This document shows positions 16,993 through 25,803 of a DNA stretch of 64,000 nt, one piece after another. Within the stretch, counting starts at the first letter, position 1, and the number at the start of each line of letters is the position of its first letter. Where the stretch lies: assembly GCA_900498135.1 (NCBI GenBank), contig LR026961.1, forward strand, positions 4,549,211 to 4,613,210, read 5' to 3'. Under the pieces are notes generated by a model. The model searched no databases and had not been told where the DNA came from. It saw nothing but the letters and a program-made list of their open reading frames with translations. A program made the position numbers and the translations under genes. This DNA comes from an uncultured Desulfatiglans sp. Lineage in GTDB: Bacteria > Desulfobacterota > DSM-4660 > Desulfatiglandales > Desulfatiglandaceae.

Positions 16993-17170
16993 TGAATGGA
17001 AGCATGAAACACTCCGTTTTGCCCGCGATTCCCACCCAATGGACCAGAACGAAGAAATTACACCAAAATTCATGAACGAGGATCAATTCCGGGATGCGGT
17101 CAGCAAACATCTCCTCAAAGAGGTCTATGAAAAGATCCGATCTGAGAATAAGGTAAATGCCCAAATTTGA
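16993..17170 (+). pseudogene. Possible 3' remnant of hsdR or another RM gene
   Basis: A frame reading H-E-T-L-R-F-A-R-D-S then M-N-E-D-Q-F-R-D-A-V-S-K-H-L-L-K-E-V-Y-E ends with TGA at 17170. The last part looks like the C-terminal helix of type I endonuclease subunits, but the match is from memory and short. If right, a deletion removed hsdS and nearly all of hsdR. Confidence 0.3.
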
Positions 17171-17204
17171 GTGGCCTCTGCGCAGCCTTTCTATCGCAGA
17201 GTTT

Positions 17205-17325
17205 TTGCACCGCCTATAAAAATCCCCTGAAGCAGACCACCCATTTTGGTCCTATAAAATTGGACCACACCACCTGTCCACAATCCTTGTCCACGAATTT
17301 TTGTCCACAAAAATTGTGGACAAAA
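17205..17325. other. IS-end-like region with 19-bp repeat and TTGTCCACA motifs
   Basis: It starts with the second exact copy of TTGCACCGCCTATAAAAAT (17205-17223). Then come GGTCC-TATAAAATT-GGACC (about 17252-17270) and four TGTCCAC motifs in both orientations; the last two form a 12-bp hairpin (17299-17310 with 17314-17325). Such multiple repeats fit an IS21-type end. TTGTCCACA is also one base from a DnaA box. Confidence 0.4.
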
Positions 17326-17328
17326 AAA

Positions 17329-17357
17329 TAGGGCGGCCCGATTTCCGAGTCGCCCTA
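17329..17357 (-). terminator. Terminator of tRNA-Val
   Basis: A 9-bp stem TAGGGCGGC / GTCGCCCTA with one G-T pair. Read on the minus strand it follows the tRNA and is followed by seven T residues. Confidence 0.8.
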
Positions 17358-17373
17358 AGTTCTTGATTTTACT

Positions 17374-17448
17374 TGGTAGGCACGCGGGGATTTGAACCCC
17401 GGACCCCTACCGTGTCAGGGTAGTGCTCTCCCCCTGAGCTACGTGCCT
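17374..17448 (-). tRNA. tRNA-Val (anticodon GAC)
   Basis: 75 bases including an encoded CCA. Acceptor stem AGGCACG / CGTGCCT, anticodon stem CTACC / GGTAG around CTGACAC, and T-arm GGTTCAAAT are all present. It reads GUC/GUU codons. It borders a mosaic island with a truncated integrase, but no second copy of its 3' end was seen in the window. Confidence 0.95.
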
Positions 17449-17625
17449 GTGGAAAGCTAGTTAGATAGCAGGGGCCGGGGGTTCTTGTCAAGATCAATTC
17501 TTGCTTTCGCGCGATTTTGTGCCTTGCCGACGCAACGTGCGTTGCGGCACAGGCATCCGTCTCCAGCAGCAGACAAACGGCCATTTCACCACCACACGCC
17601 GAACGGGATCCGTGTCGACGGCGGG

Positions 17626-18870
17626 CTACAAGATCATCCCCACCAGCGCTCCGGTCATGCAGGTGGCGAGGGTGCCGGCCACGATGGATTTGAGGCCGAG
17701 GGCCACGATCTCGCTCCGTCTTTCGGGCGCCATGGTCCCCATGCCGCCGATCATGATTCCGAGGGACCCGAAATTGGCGAAGCCGCACATGGCGTAGATC
17801 ATGATCAGACGACTCCTCATGCCCAGGGCGCCCTCGGGCAGATTGGACAGGTCGATGTAGGCCAGGAGTTCGTTCAGGACCGTCTTGGTGCCCATCAGGG
17901 CCCCCGCGATGTGCGCTTCGGCCCATGGAACGCCCATGAGCCAGGTGACCGGTGCCATGACCCAGCCGAGGATGCGCTGGAACGTCAAGGCGCTGCCATG
18001 GATGTCGGGCCCGATCGCCAGAATCAGGTTGACGAGCTTGACCAGCGCAACCAGAACGACCAGCATCGCAATGATGCCAATGAGGAGCTTCGCCCCCTCG
18101 AGCGCCCCCTTGGTGATGGCGTCCATGGAGCTGTCCGCCATGCGCGGGATGGCGATGTCGCCGGAGGACGGCTCGCCCTCCTCCGGGACCATCACCTTGG
18201 CGACCGTAATGGCCGCCGGAACGCTGATCAGGGAGGCCGTCAGAAGGTGGCCCATAATGTCCGGCACCACCCGGCTGAGGATGCCGGCGTAGAGGACCAT
18301 CACCGTGCCCGCGATGGTCGCCATCCCCGAGGTCATGATCGTGAAGAGCTCGCTTCTCGAGACCTTTGCAATATAGGGCCTCACGATCAGCGGGGATTCG
18401 ACCATGCCCACAAAGACATTGACCGCACTCCCCAGGCCTTCGACCCCGCCGATCCGCATCAGGCGCACGAGCACCCAGGAGAAGGACCGGACCACGGCCG
18501 GAATGATCCTCCAGTAGAAGAGAAGAGAAGAAAGGGCCCCTATGACCAGAACAAGCGGGAGACCCCTGAAGGCAAAGACGTAGCTCAACCCGGGTGCCTT
18601 CTCGTCGAAAGGCAGCTCGGCCCCGCCCAGGTAGCCGAAGACAAAGCCGGTCCCTGCACGGGTCGCCTCCTCGATGAAGCCGACAACGGTGTTCAGTGAA
18701 AGAAAGAGGCCACGGCTGCCCGGCAGCTTCAAGAACAGGACGGCCAAAAGGACCTGCAGCGCAAGGCCGGTGCAGACAATGCGCAGCCTCACCCCCCGCC
18801 GGTTCTCCGAGAAAAGCCAGGCGACCGCAACCAGCGTCAACAAACCGAGCAGACTCTGCAGGTGCTCCAT
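17626..18870 (-). CDS. Concentrative nucleoside transporter (NupC/CNT family)
   Basis: About 414 residues of mostly hydrophobic helices. CNT landmarks: S-L-N-T-V-V-G-F-I near residue 60, F-V-F-G-Y-L-G-G, the N-V-F-V-G-M-V-E-S-P-L substrate-site segment near 160, and C-G-F-A-N-F-G-S-L-G-I near 360. It imports nucleosides with H+ or Na+. The start at 18870 (M-E-H-L-Q-S-L-L-G-L) gives the normal family N-terminus; an upstream GTG at 18912 would add 14 residues and lacks better support. It closes a compact minus-strand run that begins with miaA. Confidence 0.88.
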   Translation of the reverse strand: MEHLQSLLGLLTLVAVAWLFSENRRGVRLRIVCTGLALQVLLAVLFLKLPGSRGLFLSLNTVVGFIEEATRAGTGFVFGYLGGAELPFDEKAPGLSYVFAFRGLPLVLVIGALSSLLFYWRIIPAVVRSFSWVLVRLMRIGGVEGLGSAVNVFVGMVESPLIVRPYIAKVSRSELFTIMTSGMATIAGTVMVLYAGILSRVVPDIMGHLLTASLISVPAAITVAKVMVPEEGEPSSGDIAIPRMADSSMDAITKGALEGAKLLIGIIAMLVVLVALVKLVNLILAIGPDIHGSALTFQRILGWVMAPVTWLMGVPWAEAHIAGALMGTKTVLNELLAYIDLSNLPEGALGMRSRLIMIYAMCGFANFGSLGIMIGGMGTMAPERRSEIVALGLKSIVAGTLATCMTGALVGMIL

Positions 18871-18923
18871 AATGGGCCTGCGCCAGGTTCCTGCCAGGGG
18901 GAAGTCCTCCACCGGCGGGGCGC

Positions 18924-19478
18924 TCAGAGGCGCGGCGTTTCCTCCTCGCTCATTTTTCTGAACCAGTAACGCCCGTAATGAAGCCCGGAGGCGACGGTCA
19001 ACGCCGCCGTCACCCAGAACACCGGCTCACCGACCAACCCCCGCAGGTGGAGCTTTTCATCGGAGAGCACCACGAATATGCTGAGGAGCTGAAAAAAGGT
19101 CGTGATCTTGCTGACCACGGACGGGCACATGACCACTTCATGCCGGGTGATGAAGAGGATGAGGACCCCCAGGAGGATCAGCACATCCCGGCTGATGGCA
19201 ACCACCGTGAGCCACGCGGGGATGAAGCCGCGGGCCGCCAGGGCGATGAATGCCGCCACCAGCAGGATCTTGTCGGCAAGGGGATCGAGGAAGGCGCCGA
19301 TCTGGCTTTTTTGATTGAAGGCGCGCGCGATGAAGCCGTCGACCCCATCGCTCACACCGGCGATGACAAAGACGATCAGGGCGGCGGTCAGCCGGTCGTC
19401 CAGGAGGTAAATGACGAAGATCGGCACCAGGATGACCCGCAGGCTGGTGATCAGATTCGGGACCGTCATATCGCTCAA
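18924..19478 (-). CDS. pgsA: CDP-alcohol phosphatidyltransferase, probably PgsA
   Basis: 184 residues with about six membrane segments. The family motif is complete: D-G-V-D-G-F-I-A-R-A-F then G-A-F-L-D-P-L-A-D-K (about residues 43-70). PgsA joins CDP-diacylglycerol and glycerol 3-phosphate in the first step towards phosphatidylglycerol. The N-terminal M-T-V-P-N-L-I-T-S-L-R is typical of PgsA. The start overlaps the stop of the upstream secreted protein by 4 bases, so they are probably translated together. Head-group specificity is inferred from length and N-terminus. Confidence 0.88.
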   Translation of the reverse strand: MSDMTVPNLITSLRVILVPIFVIYLLDDRLTAALIVFVIAGVSDGVDGFIARAFNQKSQIGAFLDPLADKILLVAAFIALAARGFIPAWLTVVAISRDVLILLGVLILFITRHEVVMCPSVVSKITTFFQLLSIFVVLSDEKLHLRGLVGEPVFWVTAALTVASGLHYGRYWFRKMSEEETPRL

Positions 19479-20635
19479 TAACCCGAAGGTGAAACGGAAA
19501 AGATCAGCGCACCGTCAGGACCTGTTTCCCCCCTCATCGCGAAGGGGCGGTTCGGGCTCTGATCGACGACCGTGAGCAGCTGCGCCACGTCGCCCCTGAA
19601 GAGGACCTCGTAGCCGACCCCATCGCGCCCGGCGCGGCTGGGTTTGACCGACTGCACGCCGGGGACGCCGCTTGCAAGAAAGCTCTGGAACCGATTTACT
19701 TCCTCATAGGATCGGAAGCCTTTCAAAAACACCTCGAGCGTCCTCACTTCACCCGAAGCACGGTCCGGGGCCGCTGAACGCCCCTGCTGAAGCTCGGCGG
19801 CCGCCTTCCGGACCGCCCTGTCCAATGCGGCCAGATCGGACTCTTCCGCACTCCCGCCACCCCCCGGACTCTCGACAACGCGACTTTGAGCCAACACCTT
19901 CCGAGCGCGCACATCATAGACCTTCAGGTCGAGAGAAACCTTCCCCTCGCTTTGAACCTCGCTTCGGCCCGAGAGCACCCATTCCACCCCATACAACCCA
20001 CCCCAGCGGTAGATGTCCTCATCCCGCAGGTCCAGAGCACGCATCGACGCGGCGACGTCTTTGCCGGGGAAGGCGGTCACCCGGTTCACCGGATCGTAAC
20101 CCAGATCCTGGAACGTCTGATGCAGAAGGATCTCGGTCGTGTCGAGCGCCGGCTGCGCCATGGGATCTTTCCACCAGCAGGCCGGTTCGCCGTCTCGCTT
20201 CTCGGACACCATGAAGAGGATCTTGATCGGGGCGTTCGCTTCTTGGAGGAGGCCCGCTTTCTGAAGCTCCTTCTCGAGCATGGCGTCATTCACCCGCAGC
20301 CTGACGAGCACAAAAAGGCTCCCTTCCGATGCAACCTCCTGCAGGATGGCATACTCCTGGACAAGATCCGCGGATCTCGGGAGCACGTCCTTGAGGACCC
20401 GTTCAAGCCCGGACGCAAGCTGCGCGCTCTCCACGCGGTCAGCCACAGCCGCCTCGATCCCCTTCGCGAGGGCGGCGGCGATCGCCCCCTGCCTGGCTGC
20501 CGCCTGGTTCCCCGCCTTTATGGACGAACTGCCGATCACGCACCGGTCAGGCTGCTCCGTCATCTGCGCGAAGGCGGCTCCCGTCAACGCGGCCCAGAGG
20601 ATCGCCAGCAGAGCCGCTCCCTTTATCTGCTTCAT
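19475..20635 (-). CDS. Secreted protein with FlgT-N-like domain
   Basis: 386 residues from M-K-Q-I-K-G-A-A-L-L, a signal peptide cut near A-F-A-Q; the frame extends upstream but only this start makes a signal peptide. Residues about 30-120 (A-R-Q-G-A-I-A-A-A-L-A-K-G-I-E) look like the N-terminal domain of FlgT-type periplasmic proteins. A middle part (V-L-S-G-R-S-E-V) may be a lipoprotein/LpoB-like fold. The C-terminal 80 residues (E-V-F-L-K-G-F-R-S-Y) look like a small alpha/beta unit. Function unknown; not next to flagellar genes, so a motility role is doubtful. Confidence 0.6.
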   Translation of the reverse strand: MKQIKGAALLAILWAALTGAAFAQMTEQPDRCVIGSSSIKAGNQAAARQGAIAAALAKGIEAAVADRVESAQLASGLERVLKDVLPRSADLVQEYAILQEVASEGSLFVLVRLRVNDAMLEKELQKAGLLQEANAPIKILFMVSEKRDGEPACWWKDPMAQPALDTTEILLHQTFQDLGYDPVNRVTAFPGKDVAASMRALDLRDEDIYRWGGLYGVEWVLSGRSEVQSEGKVSLDLKVYDVRARKVLAQSRVVESPGGGGSAEESDLAALDRAVRKAAAELQQGRSAAPDRASGEVRTLEVFLKGFRSYEEVNRFQSFLASGVPGVQSVKPSRAGRDGVGYEVLFRGDVAQLLTVVDQSPNRPFAMRGETGPDGALIFSVSPSGY

Positions 20636-20758
20636 CAACCCACCCCCTGCTGAAACGATATCGTGCCTCGGCTGCACAGGGGCTATGGGTGAAAACCCGG
20701 CCGCCTGCAGCTTCTGAACCTCAATGCCCGCCAGATGCAAAGGACCGGCCATCTTCAA

Positions 20759-21727
20759 TCAGCCAGCCCTCGCGCCGCTCGAATCTGTGAGCGTATCGTC
20801 GTCTGTTTCGAGATGCCTACGGATTACGGCGAGCACCCTGTCCACCGCCTCGGGCGCCATCCAATGCATCTCCGGATCCGCCTTGAACCAGGTCAACTGC
20901 CGCTTCGCGTACCTCCGGGTGTCCCGCTGGAGCAGCGCCGCCGTTTCATCCATAGACCACCGGCCTTGTAAAAAACCCACGGCATGGCGATACCCGATCG
21001 CCTGCATCGGCTTCAGGTCCGGGGAGAACCCGCTGCGGAGGAGACCCTCGGTCTCTTCGACCAGGCCCGAGCGCATCATGTGGAGGCTGCGCACATCGAT
21101 CTTCTCATAAAGCTTCGATCTTGGAACGTCCAGACCGATCTTCAGGGCGCTGAGCGTCCCGTCGCCGAACCCGTGGGCACGGACCAGGGCGGAGGCCTTC
21201 CGCCGGGTCAGAGCCAGGATCTCCAGGGCCCGTGTGATCCGCAGCCCGTCGTGCGGGTGGATCTTCGCGGCCGCCTCGGGATCCAGCCGTTCGAGCCTCG
21301 CGTGCAGGCGCTCGAGGCCGCCATCCTTCCATTCCGCGATCAGGGCATTCCTCACGGCCGGATCGGACGGCGGCACGGGCATCAGACCCCCGAGGAGGCT
21401 CCGGATATAGAGCCCTGTTCCGCCCACGACCAGGCAGACCCTGCCGCGGCGGACGATGTCATGGACGGCCGGAAGCGCCAGGGAGCGGAAGATCGCCGCG
21501 TTGAACGGCTGGTCGGGGTCCACGACGTCGAGCAGGTGATGAGGAATCCCGGCCCTCTCGGAAAGGGTAGGCTTCGCCGTACCGATATCCATCCCGCGGT
21601 AAACCTGCATGGAATCGGCGTTCACCACCTCTGCGTCGAGGCGCTGCGCCAGTTCGACCGCCAACGCGGTCTTGCCGCCGGCCGTCGGTCCGGCGATCAC
21701 GATGACCTTGGACCGTTCCCGATGCAT
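20759..21727 (-). CDS. miaA: tRNA dimethylallyltransferase
   Basis: 322 residues. P-loop G-P-T-A-G-G-K-T-A-L near the N-terminus, then N-A-D-S-M-Q-V-Y-R-G-M-D-I-G-T-A-K-P and V-V-G-G-T-G-L-Y-I-R. MiaA transfers dimethylallyl to A37 of tRNAs reading UNN codons. Start at 21727 (M-H-R-E-R-S) preferred to 21748 because AGGGAGA lies just upstream. The T-W-F motif near residue 290 is present. Lies between mutL and the secreted protein gene, matching the frequent miaA-mutL neighbourhood. Confidence 0.95.
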   Translation of the reverse strand: MHRERSKVIVIAGPTAGGKTALAVELAQRLDAEVVNADSMQVYRGMDIGTAKPTLSERAGIPHHLLDVVDPDQPFNAAIFRSLALPAVHDIVRRGRVCLVVGGTGLYIRSLLGGLMPVPPSDPAVRNALIAEWKDGGLERLHARLERLDPEAAAKIHPHDGLRITRALEILALTRRKASALVRAHGFGDGTLSALKIGLDVPRSKLYEKIDVRSLHMMRSGLVEETEGLLRSGFSPDLKPMQAIGYRHAVGFLQGRWSMDETAALLQRDTRRYAKRQLTWFKADPEMHWMAPEAVDRVLAVIRRHLETDDDTLTDSSGARAG

Positions 21728-21843
21728 TGTCTCCCTGCAGGCCGTCATTGCAGCCTGTTCAAACGGCGCCCCGCACCTCCCCGGGCGTCATGCCTTGAAA
21801 CCCGAGCTCTTCGGTCTCCATCGAGGAAACGCTCGAGATACGC

Positions 21844-23595
21844 CTAGACCGAGCGCTTGAACATCCTCTCGAGCTCGTTGTAGCGGATTTGCCGGAAGAC
21901 CGGCCTCCCGTGGGGGCAGTGATCGGGCACATCGAGGCCCTTCAACTGCTCCAACAACCGCTCCATCTCCTCGCGCACGAGCCTGTCTCCGGCCCGGATG
22001 GCACCGTGGCAGGCCATCGTGATCAGCATCCGGTCGAGAAGATCCTCACCGCTCAAGGTGCGTCCCTCCTCGGCGAGGACGAGGAGATCCGACAGAAGCT
22101 TTCGCCAGTCCCGGTCTTTCAGGACGGCGGGCACCGCCCTCACGAGAAACGTATGGCCTCCGAAATGATCGAGTTCGATGCCGACCCGCAGGAGCTGCTC
22201 CCGCTGCTCGAGCGCCGTGCGCGCCTCCCGCGCACCCAGCTCGATCTCCAGGGGAAAGAGATGGGCCTGGGTAGCCAGGCGTCCGTCCCGGACCTGCTCT
22301 TTGAGGGCCTCGTAGACCACCCGTTCATGTGCGGCATGCTGGTCCACCATGACCAGACCCTCGGCCGCCTCGCAAAGGATGTAGCTTCGCCCCAGCTGGC
22401 CGATCACGGAAAGGGGCCGATCCTCTCCGCCAGGCGCCTCCGGCTCCTCCTCCGGGATGAAACGCCACGGCGGCGGATCCGACGGATCCGAGGCCATCGG
22501 ACCGTAGGTGCGCTCAGGCTCCGCGGCACGGAACCGGAACGCCTGTTCCATAGGCGGGGTGGCTGCGTCCATCCGAGGCGGCGCCGCTCCTGCAAAAGCC
22601 GCCGTCAACGGCGCCCCGAAAGACCTCTGAACCGTCTCGAAGACCGCCCGAAAGACCGCCTGGGCATTGCGGAAGCGGACCTCCTGCTTCGTCGGGTGGA
22701 CGTTGACGTCGACCTCCTCCGGGTCCATCTCGATAAAGACGAGCGCCTGCGGGTACTGGCCCCGCATCAGCCGCTGGCCGTAGGCATCCATCACCGCGCG
22801 GTGGATCAGGCGGTCCCGGATGCATCTGCGGTTCACATAGATCAGAAGACGGTCCGGACGCTTTCGGCTAAACTCTCCGGGCGCTGTGAAGACGCGGACC
22901 CTGAAGCCGCCCCATTCACTTTTGAGATCCGACATCGCTTCCGCGACATCCCGCCCAACCAGAGCGGACAAGCGGATCAGGGGCTTGTCCGAAGCAGGGA
23001 GGCTCAACAGCTCCCGGCCGTCCTCCTCCAGTTCGAAGGCGATCTCGGGGTAGGGCATGGCCATCTGCGTCACCGTGTCGACGACGTATCGGCCTTCGGT
23101 GCGGTCCGCCCGAAGGAATTTCCGGCGGGCCGGCAGATTGAAAAACAGATCACGCACCTCGACCGTCGTCCCGGGCGGGGCGCCTGCCTCGGTGATGGTG
23201 GACCTCCCCCCGCCCTCCATCTCGAGGCGCAAGGCGGCGATCTCATGATGAGGGCGCGAGGTGATGGAAAAGCGGGAGACGGAGGCAATGCTCGGCAGCG
23301 CCTCCCCGCGGAACCCCAGGGTGCGGATAGCGGAGAGGTCTTCTGCGCTCCGGATCTTGCTGGTCGCGTGGCGTTCGACGCACAGGGCCAGATCCTCGCG
23401 GCTCATGCCCACCCCACGGTCCGCCACCCTGATCGAGGCCCTTCCTCCCCTGCCGATCTCCACCGAAATCCGGTCGGTCCCTGCATCGATGGCATTGTCG
23501 ATCAGCTCCCTCACAACCGAGGCGGGGCGGTCGATCACCTCGCCGGCTGCGATCTGGCTCGCCAGCCGTTGGGGCAGAACATGGATGACGTTCAT
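21844..23595 (-). CDS. mutL: DNA mismatch repair protein MutL
   Basis: 583 residues. The GHKL ATPase domain starts I-A-A-G-E-V-I-D-R-P-A with R-E-L-I-D-N-A-I-D-A-G (general-base Glu and Mg-binding Asn kept), D-R-G-V-G-M, and T-L-G-F-R-G-E-A-L. The linker (about 340-400) is Pro-rich. The C-terminal domain has D-Q-H-A-A-H-E-R-V-V-Y-E and C-P-H-G-R-P, as in nicking-endonuclease-type MutL. It couples MutS recognition to strand cutting. Its stop is before miaA and it overlaps the start side of the phospholipase-like gene's stop by 4 bases (23592-23595). mutS is not in the window. Confidence 0.96.
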   Translation of the reverse strand: MNVIHVLPQRLASQIAAGEVIDRPASVVRELIDNAIDAGTDRISVEIGRGGRASIRVADRGVGMSREDLALCVERHATSKIRSAEDLSAIRTLGFRGEALPSIASVSRFSITSRPHHEIAALRLEMEGGGRSTITEAGAPPGTTVEVRDLFFNLPARRKFLRADRTEGRYVVDTVTQMAMPYPEIAFELEEDGRELLSLPASDKPLIRLSALVGRDVAEAMSDLKSEWGGFRVRVFTAPGEFSRKRPDRLLIYVNRRCIRDRLIHRAVMDAYGQRLMRGQYPQALVFIEMDPEEVDVNVHPTKQEVRFRNAQAVFRAVFETVQRSFGAPLTAAFAGAAPPRMDAATPPMEQAFRFRAAEPERTYGPMASDPSDPPPWRFIPEEEPEAPGGEDRPLSVIGQLGRSYILCEAAEGLVMVDQHAAHERVVYEALKEQVRDGRLATQAHLFPLEIELGAREARTALEQREQLLRVGIELDHFGGHTFLVRAVPAVLKDRDWRKLLSDLLVLAEEGRTLSGEDLLDRMLITMACHGAIRAGDRLVREEMERLLEQLKGLDVPDHCPHGRPVFRQIRYNELERMFKRSV

Positions 23596-24467
23596 AGCTT
23601 CAACAGATCAGGATCGATCACAAACGGCTCCGGCCGATTGGCGGGCCTTCGCAGACGCCGCGAAAACCATTTATGACAGGCCGACTCGATCGGCACCTTG
23701 CCCATGGGATCGAAGCGGAGGCAGGAACTCTCACCGGGGCGCGTGAGGATATCCTGCACCAGGCGGCAGGACAAATCGAGCGTCAGCGCGAGATACTGTT
23801 CGAAGAGCGGCCAGCGCGGCGTGCGCATCCCCCAGATCGCTTCGCGATTGGCATTCACGAAGCCGGTGAACTTGACCGACTGCGTGTAGAGGAGCTTGCT
23901 GGCGCTCATCCGGCCCCGGCTCTTCCCGCCGATGAGTCCGAGGATGGCGTCGCAGTTCGTGTGGTCCATCTTGAGAACCCGGTTCGCCAGCTGCGTGTAA
24001 TCGGTCCCGATCCAGTAATCGGCCTTGAGCTCCCAGTACAGATGGCCCATCCGGTTACCGGGCGGAAAGAGGCTGAGCATCTTGGGAATGAAGATATGAT
24101 GCGCCGCGACATCCGCCGCGAGATGGGACAGGAACCCATAGGCATAGGAGCGTTCTTGATCGTCGCGGGCCTCGCCGAGGAACTGGAACCCGCCCTCCCA
24201 GTGGTGCGGATGACTGTCGGCCTTCTTCTTCCCCTTGCCGATGAAAAAATCGGCCGCCATGCAGCCGTAAAGGTATTCGAAGGGATAGGCGGTCACCGCC
24301 CCGGCGATGGCCGGCAGGATCTCCTTCAGATGCCCCATCAGATGAAGGGCGGTGAGGGTGTGGACCCCCGGCCCCCACGCCAAAGCCCAATCGGCCTGCA
24401 GCCATTGAATGAATGTACCCAGCCCGAAAAAGCACAGAACCTTCAGAAAAAACCGTTTTCGCCCCAA
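23592..24467 (-). CDS. Zinc-dependent phospholipase C family protein
   Basis: 291 residues. A hydrophobic N-terminus (F-F-L-K-V-L-C-F-F-G-L-G) looks like a signal or anchor. The metal-binding pattern of the family is seen as W-G-P-G-V-H-T, C-M-A-A-D-F-F-I-G-K, H-P-H-H-W, F-L-S-H-L-A-A-D-V-A-A-H-H and W-E-L-K-A-D. These His and Asp residues would bind zinc. Whether it cleaves phospholipids is unknown; many family members in this phylum are uncharacterised. Translationally coupled to mutL by an ATGA overlap, so mutL is expressed downstream of it. Confidence 0.8.
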   Translation of the reverse strand: MGRKRFFLKVLCFFGLGTFIQWLQADWALAWGPGVHTLTALHLMGHLKEILPAIAGAVTAYPFEYLYGCMAADFFIGKGKKKADSHPHHWEGGFQFLGEARDDQERSYAYGFLSHLAADVAAHHIFIPKMLSLFPPGNRMGHLYWELKADYWIGTDYTQLANRVLKMDHTNCDAILGLIGGKSRGRMSASKLLYTQSVKFTGFVNANREAIWGMRTPRWPLFEQYLALTLDLSCRLVQDILTRPGESSCLRFDPMGKVPIESACHKWFSRRLRRPANRPEPFVIDPDLLKL

Positions 24468-24521
24468 AGTCGCTTTGCACTCCTTTATGATGGCTTCACC
24501 GCCGAAAAGGCGGCCAACGGA

Positions 24522-25793
24522 TCATTCCATCGCTTCTGCGATGGAGACCGTCCGATCGCCGAGCATGTTGACATAGCACCCGAGTTCATTGTCGTACCAG
24601 CCGTAGATGACGGCCTGCGTGATGGCGATCCGCACGCGTTCGGCCGGCGGGCCCGCCGCCGGGCGCGAGTCGATGCCGCAGACCTTCCCGAGGTCGATCG
24701 CCACCTCGGCGGTCCGCGTGAGCGTTTCGTGCCCCTCGATCAGGGCCGCCGCACGCGGCAGCCCGATGATATCGGAGGAGACGTTCTGCTCCTCCGAGTA
24801 ATGGAGGTACCCGCGCGCGTCCTTTTCGGCCGCCTCCCGGTAGACGGCGTTGATGTCCTCCCGCCGGATGCCCTCCCCGGTGGGGTCCTCCTGCAGATTC
24901 ACGACGAGGATGACGAGGGAGCCGGTCGAGTTCGGAATCCGGACCGACTCCGCCATGAACCCGATGTCCTTCATCTCGGGGATGACGAGCCCGAGCGTGT
25001 TGGCGGCCCCTGTGCTCGTGAGGATGATGTTGTTCAGGATGCCGCGGTTCTTCCGCAGATCGGTCGCCCCCGTGCCCGGCATCCGGTCGAGGACCTGCTG
25101 GGAGGACGTCACGGCGTGGATCGTGGCCATCGAGGCCGTCAGGATCCGGTCGGCTCCGAAGTGATCGAGCAGAGGCTTCACCATGTGCGCCAAACAGGTG
25201 GTCGTGCACGAGGCGTTCGATACGATCTTGTGCACCTTCGGGTCGTAGGCGTTTTCATTGACGCCCATGACGGTCGTCACCGCGTCCCCGGGCATCGATT
25301 TGGCCTTGTCCTTGATCTTGAAGGGCGCCGAGACGATCACCTTGCGCGCCCCTGCGGCCAGGTGCCCCCGCGCGCTCCCCTTCGGCGCGTCCACGGGCAG
25401 GGTGGGATCGATGAACTGCCCGGTCGTGTCGACCACCAATTCAACCCCGTTCGCGGCCCAGGCGATCTCCGCCGGGTTGCGCGTCTCCCGCAGGACCTTC
25501 ACCGGCACGCCGTCCAGGCGCAGGGTGCCGGCCGATTCGTCGAGCGCCTCGACCACCGGACCCGCCTGGTAACCGTAAAGGTAGCCGCCGAGCGACCCGT
25601 AGGTCGAGTCATGGACCATATAGTGCGCGAGATCCGCGAGGGAGGTGCCCACACCGCGCCCGACGTTGACCACCACCTCCCCGAAATATTTCCGGGCCAC
25701 GTGGTGCCAGAGCGTCATCTTGCCGATGCGGCCGAGGCCGTTGATGCCGAGTTTGCCTCCCTGACCGGATCCGCCGCCCATGATATCCGCCAT
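24522..25793 (-). CDS. gap: Glyceraldehyde-3-phosphate dehydrogenase
   Basis: 423 residues, longer than the usual 330-340. The NAD-binding motif G-I-N-G-L-G-R-I-G is at about 15-23 after a Gly-rich leader (M-G-G-G-S-G-Q-G-G). The catalytic segment is S-N-A-S-C-T-T-T-C-L-A near residue 195. The terminal part has W-Y-D-N-E-L-G-C-Y-V-N-M. Extra insertions lie in the NAD domain (V-N-V-G-R-G-V-G). It oxidises GAP or runs in the gluconeogenic direction. The PEP/pyruvate-binding gene ends 10 bases upstream, so the two are likely co-transcribed. Confidence 0.9.
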   Translation of the reverse strand: MADIMGGGSGQGGKLGINGLGRIGKMTLWHHVARKYFGEVVVNVGRGVGTSLADLAHYMVHDSTYGSLGGYLYGYQAGPVVEALDESAGTLRLDGVPVKVLRETRNPAEIAWAANGVELVVDTTGQFIDPTLPVDAPKGSARGHLAAGARKVIVSAPFKIKDKAKSMPGDAVTTVMGVNENAYDPKVHKIVSNASCTTTCLAHMVKPLLDHFGADRILTASMATIHAVTSSQQVLDRMPGTGATDLRKNRGILNNIILTSTGAANTLGLVIPEMKDIGFMAESVRIPNSTGSLVILVVNLQEDPTGEGIRREDINAVYREAAEKDARGYLHYSEEQNVSSDIIGLPRAAALIEGHETLTRTAEVAIDLGKVCGIDSRPAAGPPAERVRIAITQAVIYGWYDNELGCYVNMLGDRTVSIAEAME

Positions 25794-25803
25794 AGCAACC
25801 TCC

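Noticed and set aside
17374-17448. tRNA-Val as the attachment site of the island, with a duplicated 3' end.
   Set aside because: No second copy of the tRNA 3' sequence was seen in the window; the 19-bp repeats are unrelated to the tRNA.
17485-18699. A 404-codon plus-strand frame opposite the nucleoside transporter.
   Set aside because: His/Asp/Arg-rich composition typical of an antisense shadow; the minus-strand CNT protein is clear.
23520-23560. MutL reads E-L-I-D-N in place of the common E-L-V-E-N, which looked like a lost catalytic Glu.
   Set aside because: The general-base Glu is the one before Leu (as E29 in E. coli MutL), which is kept; the changed position is Asp in GyrB too.
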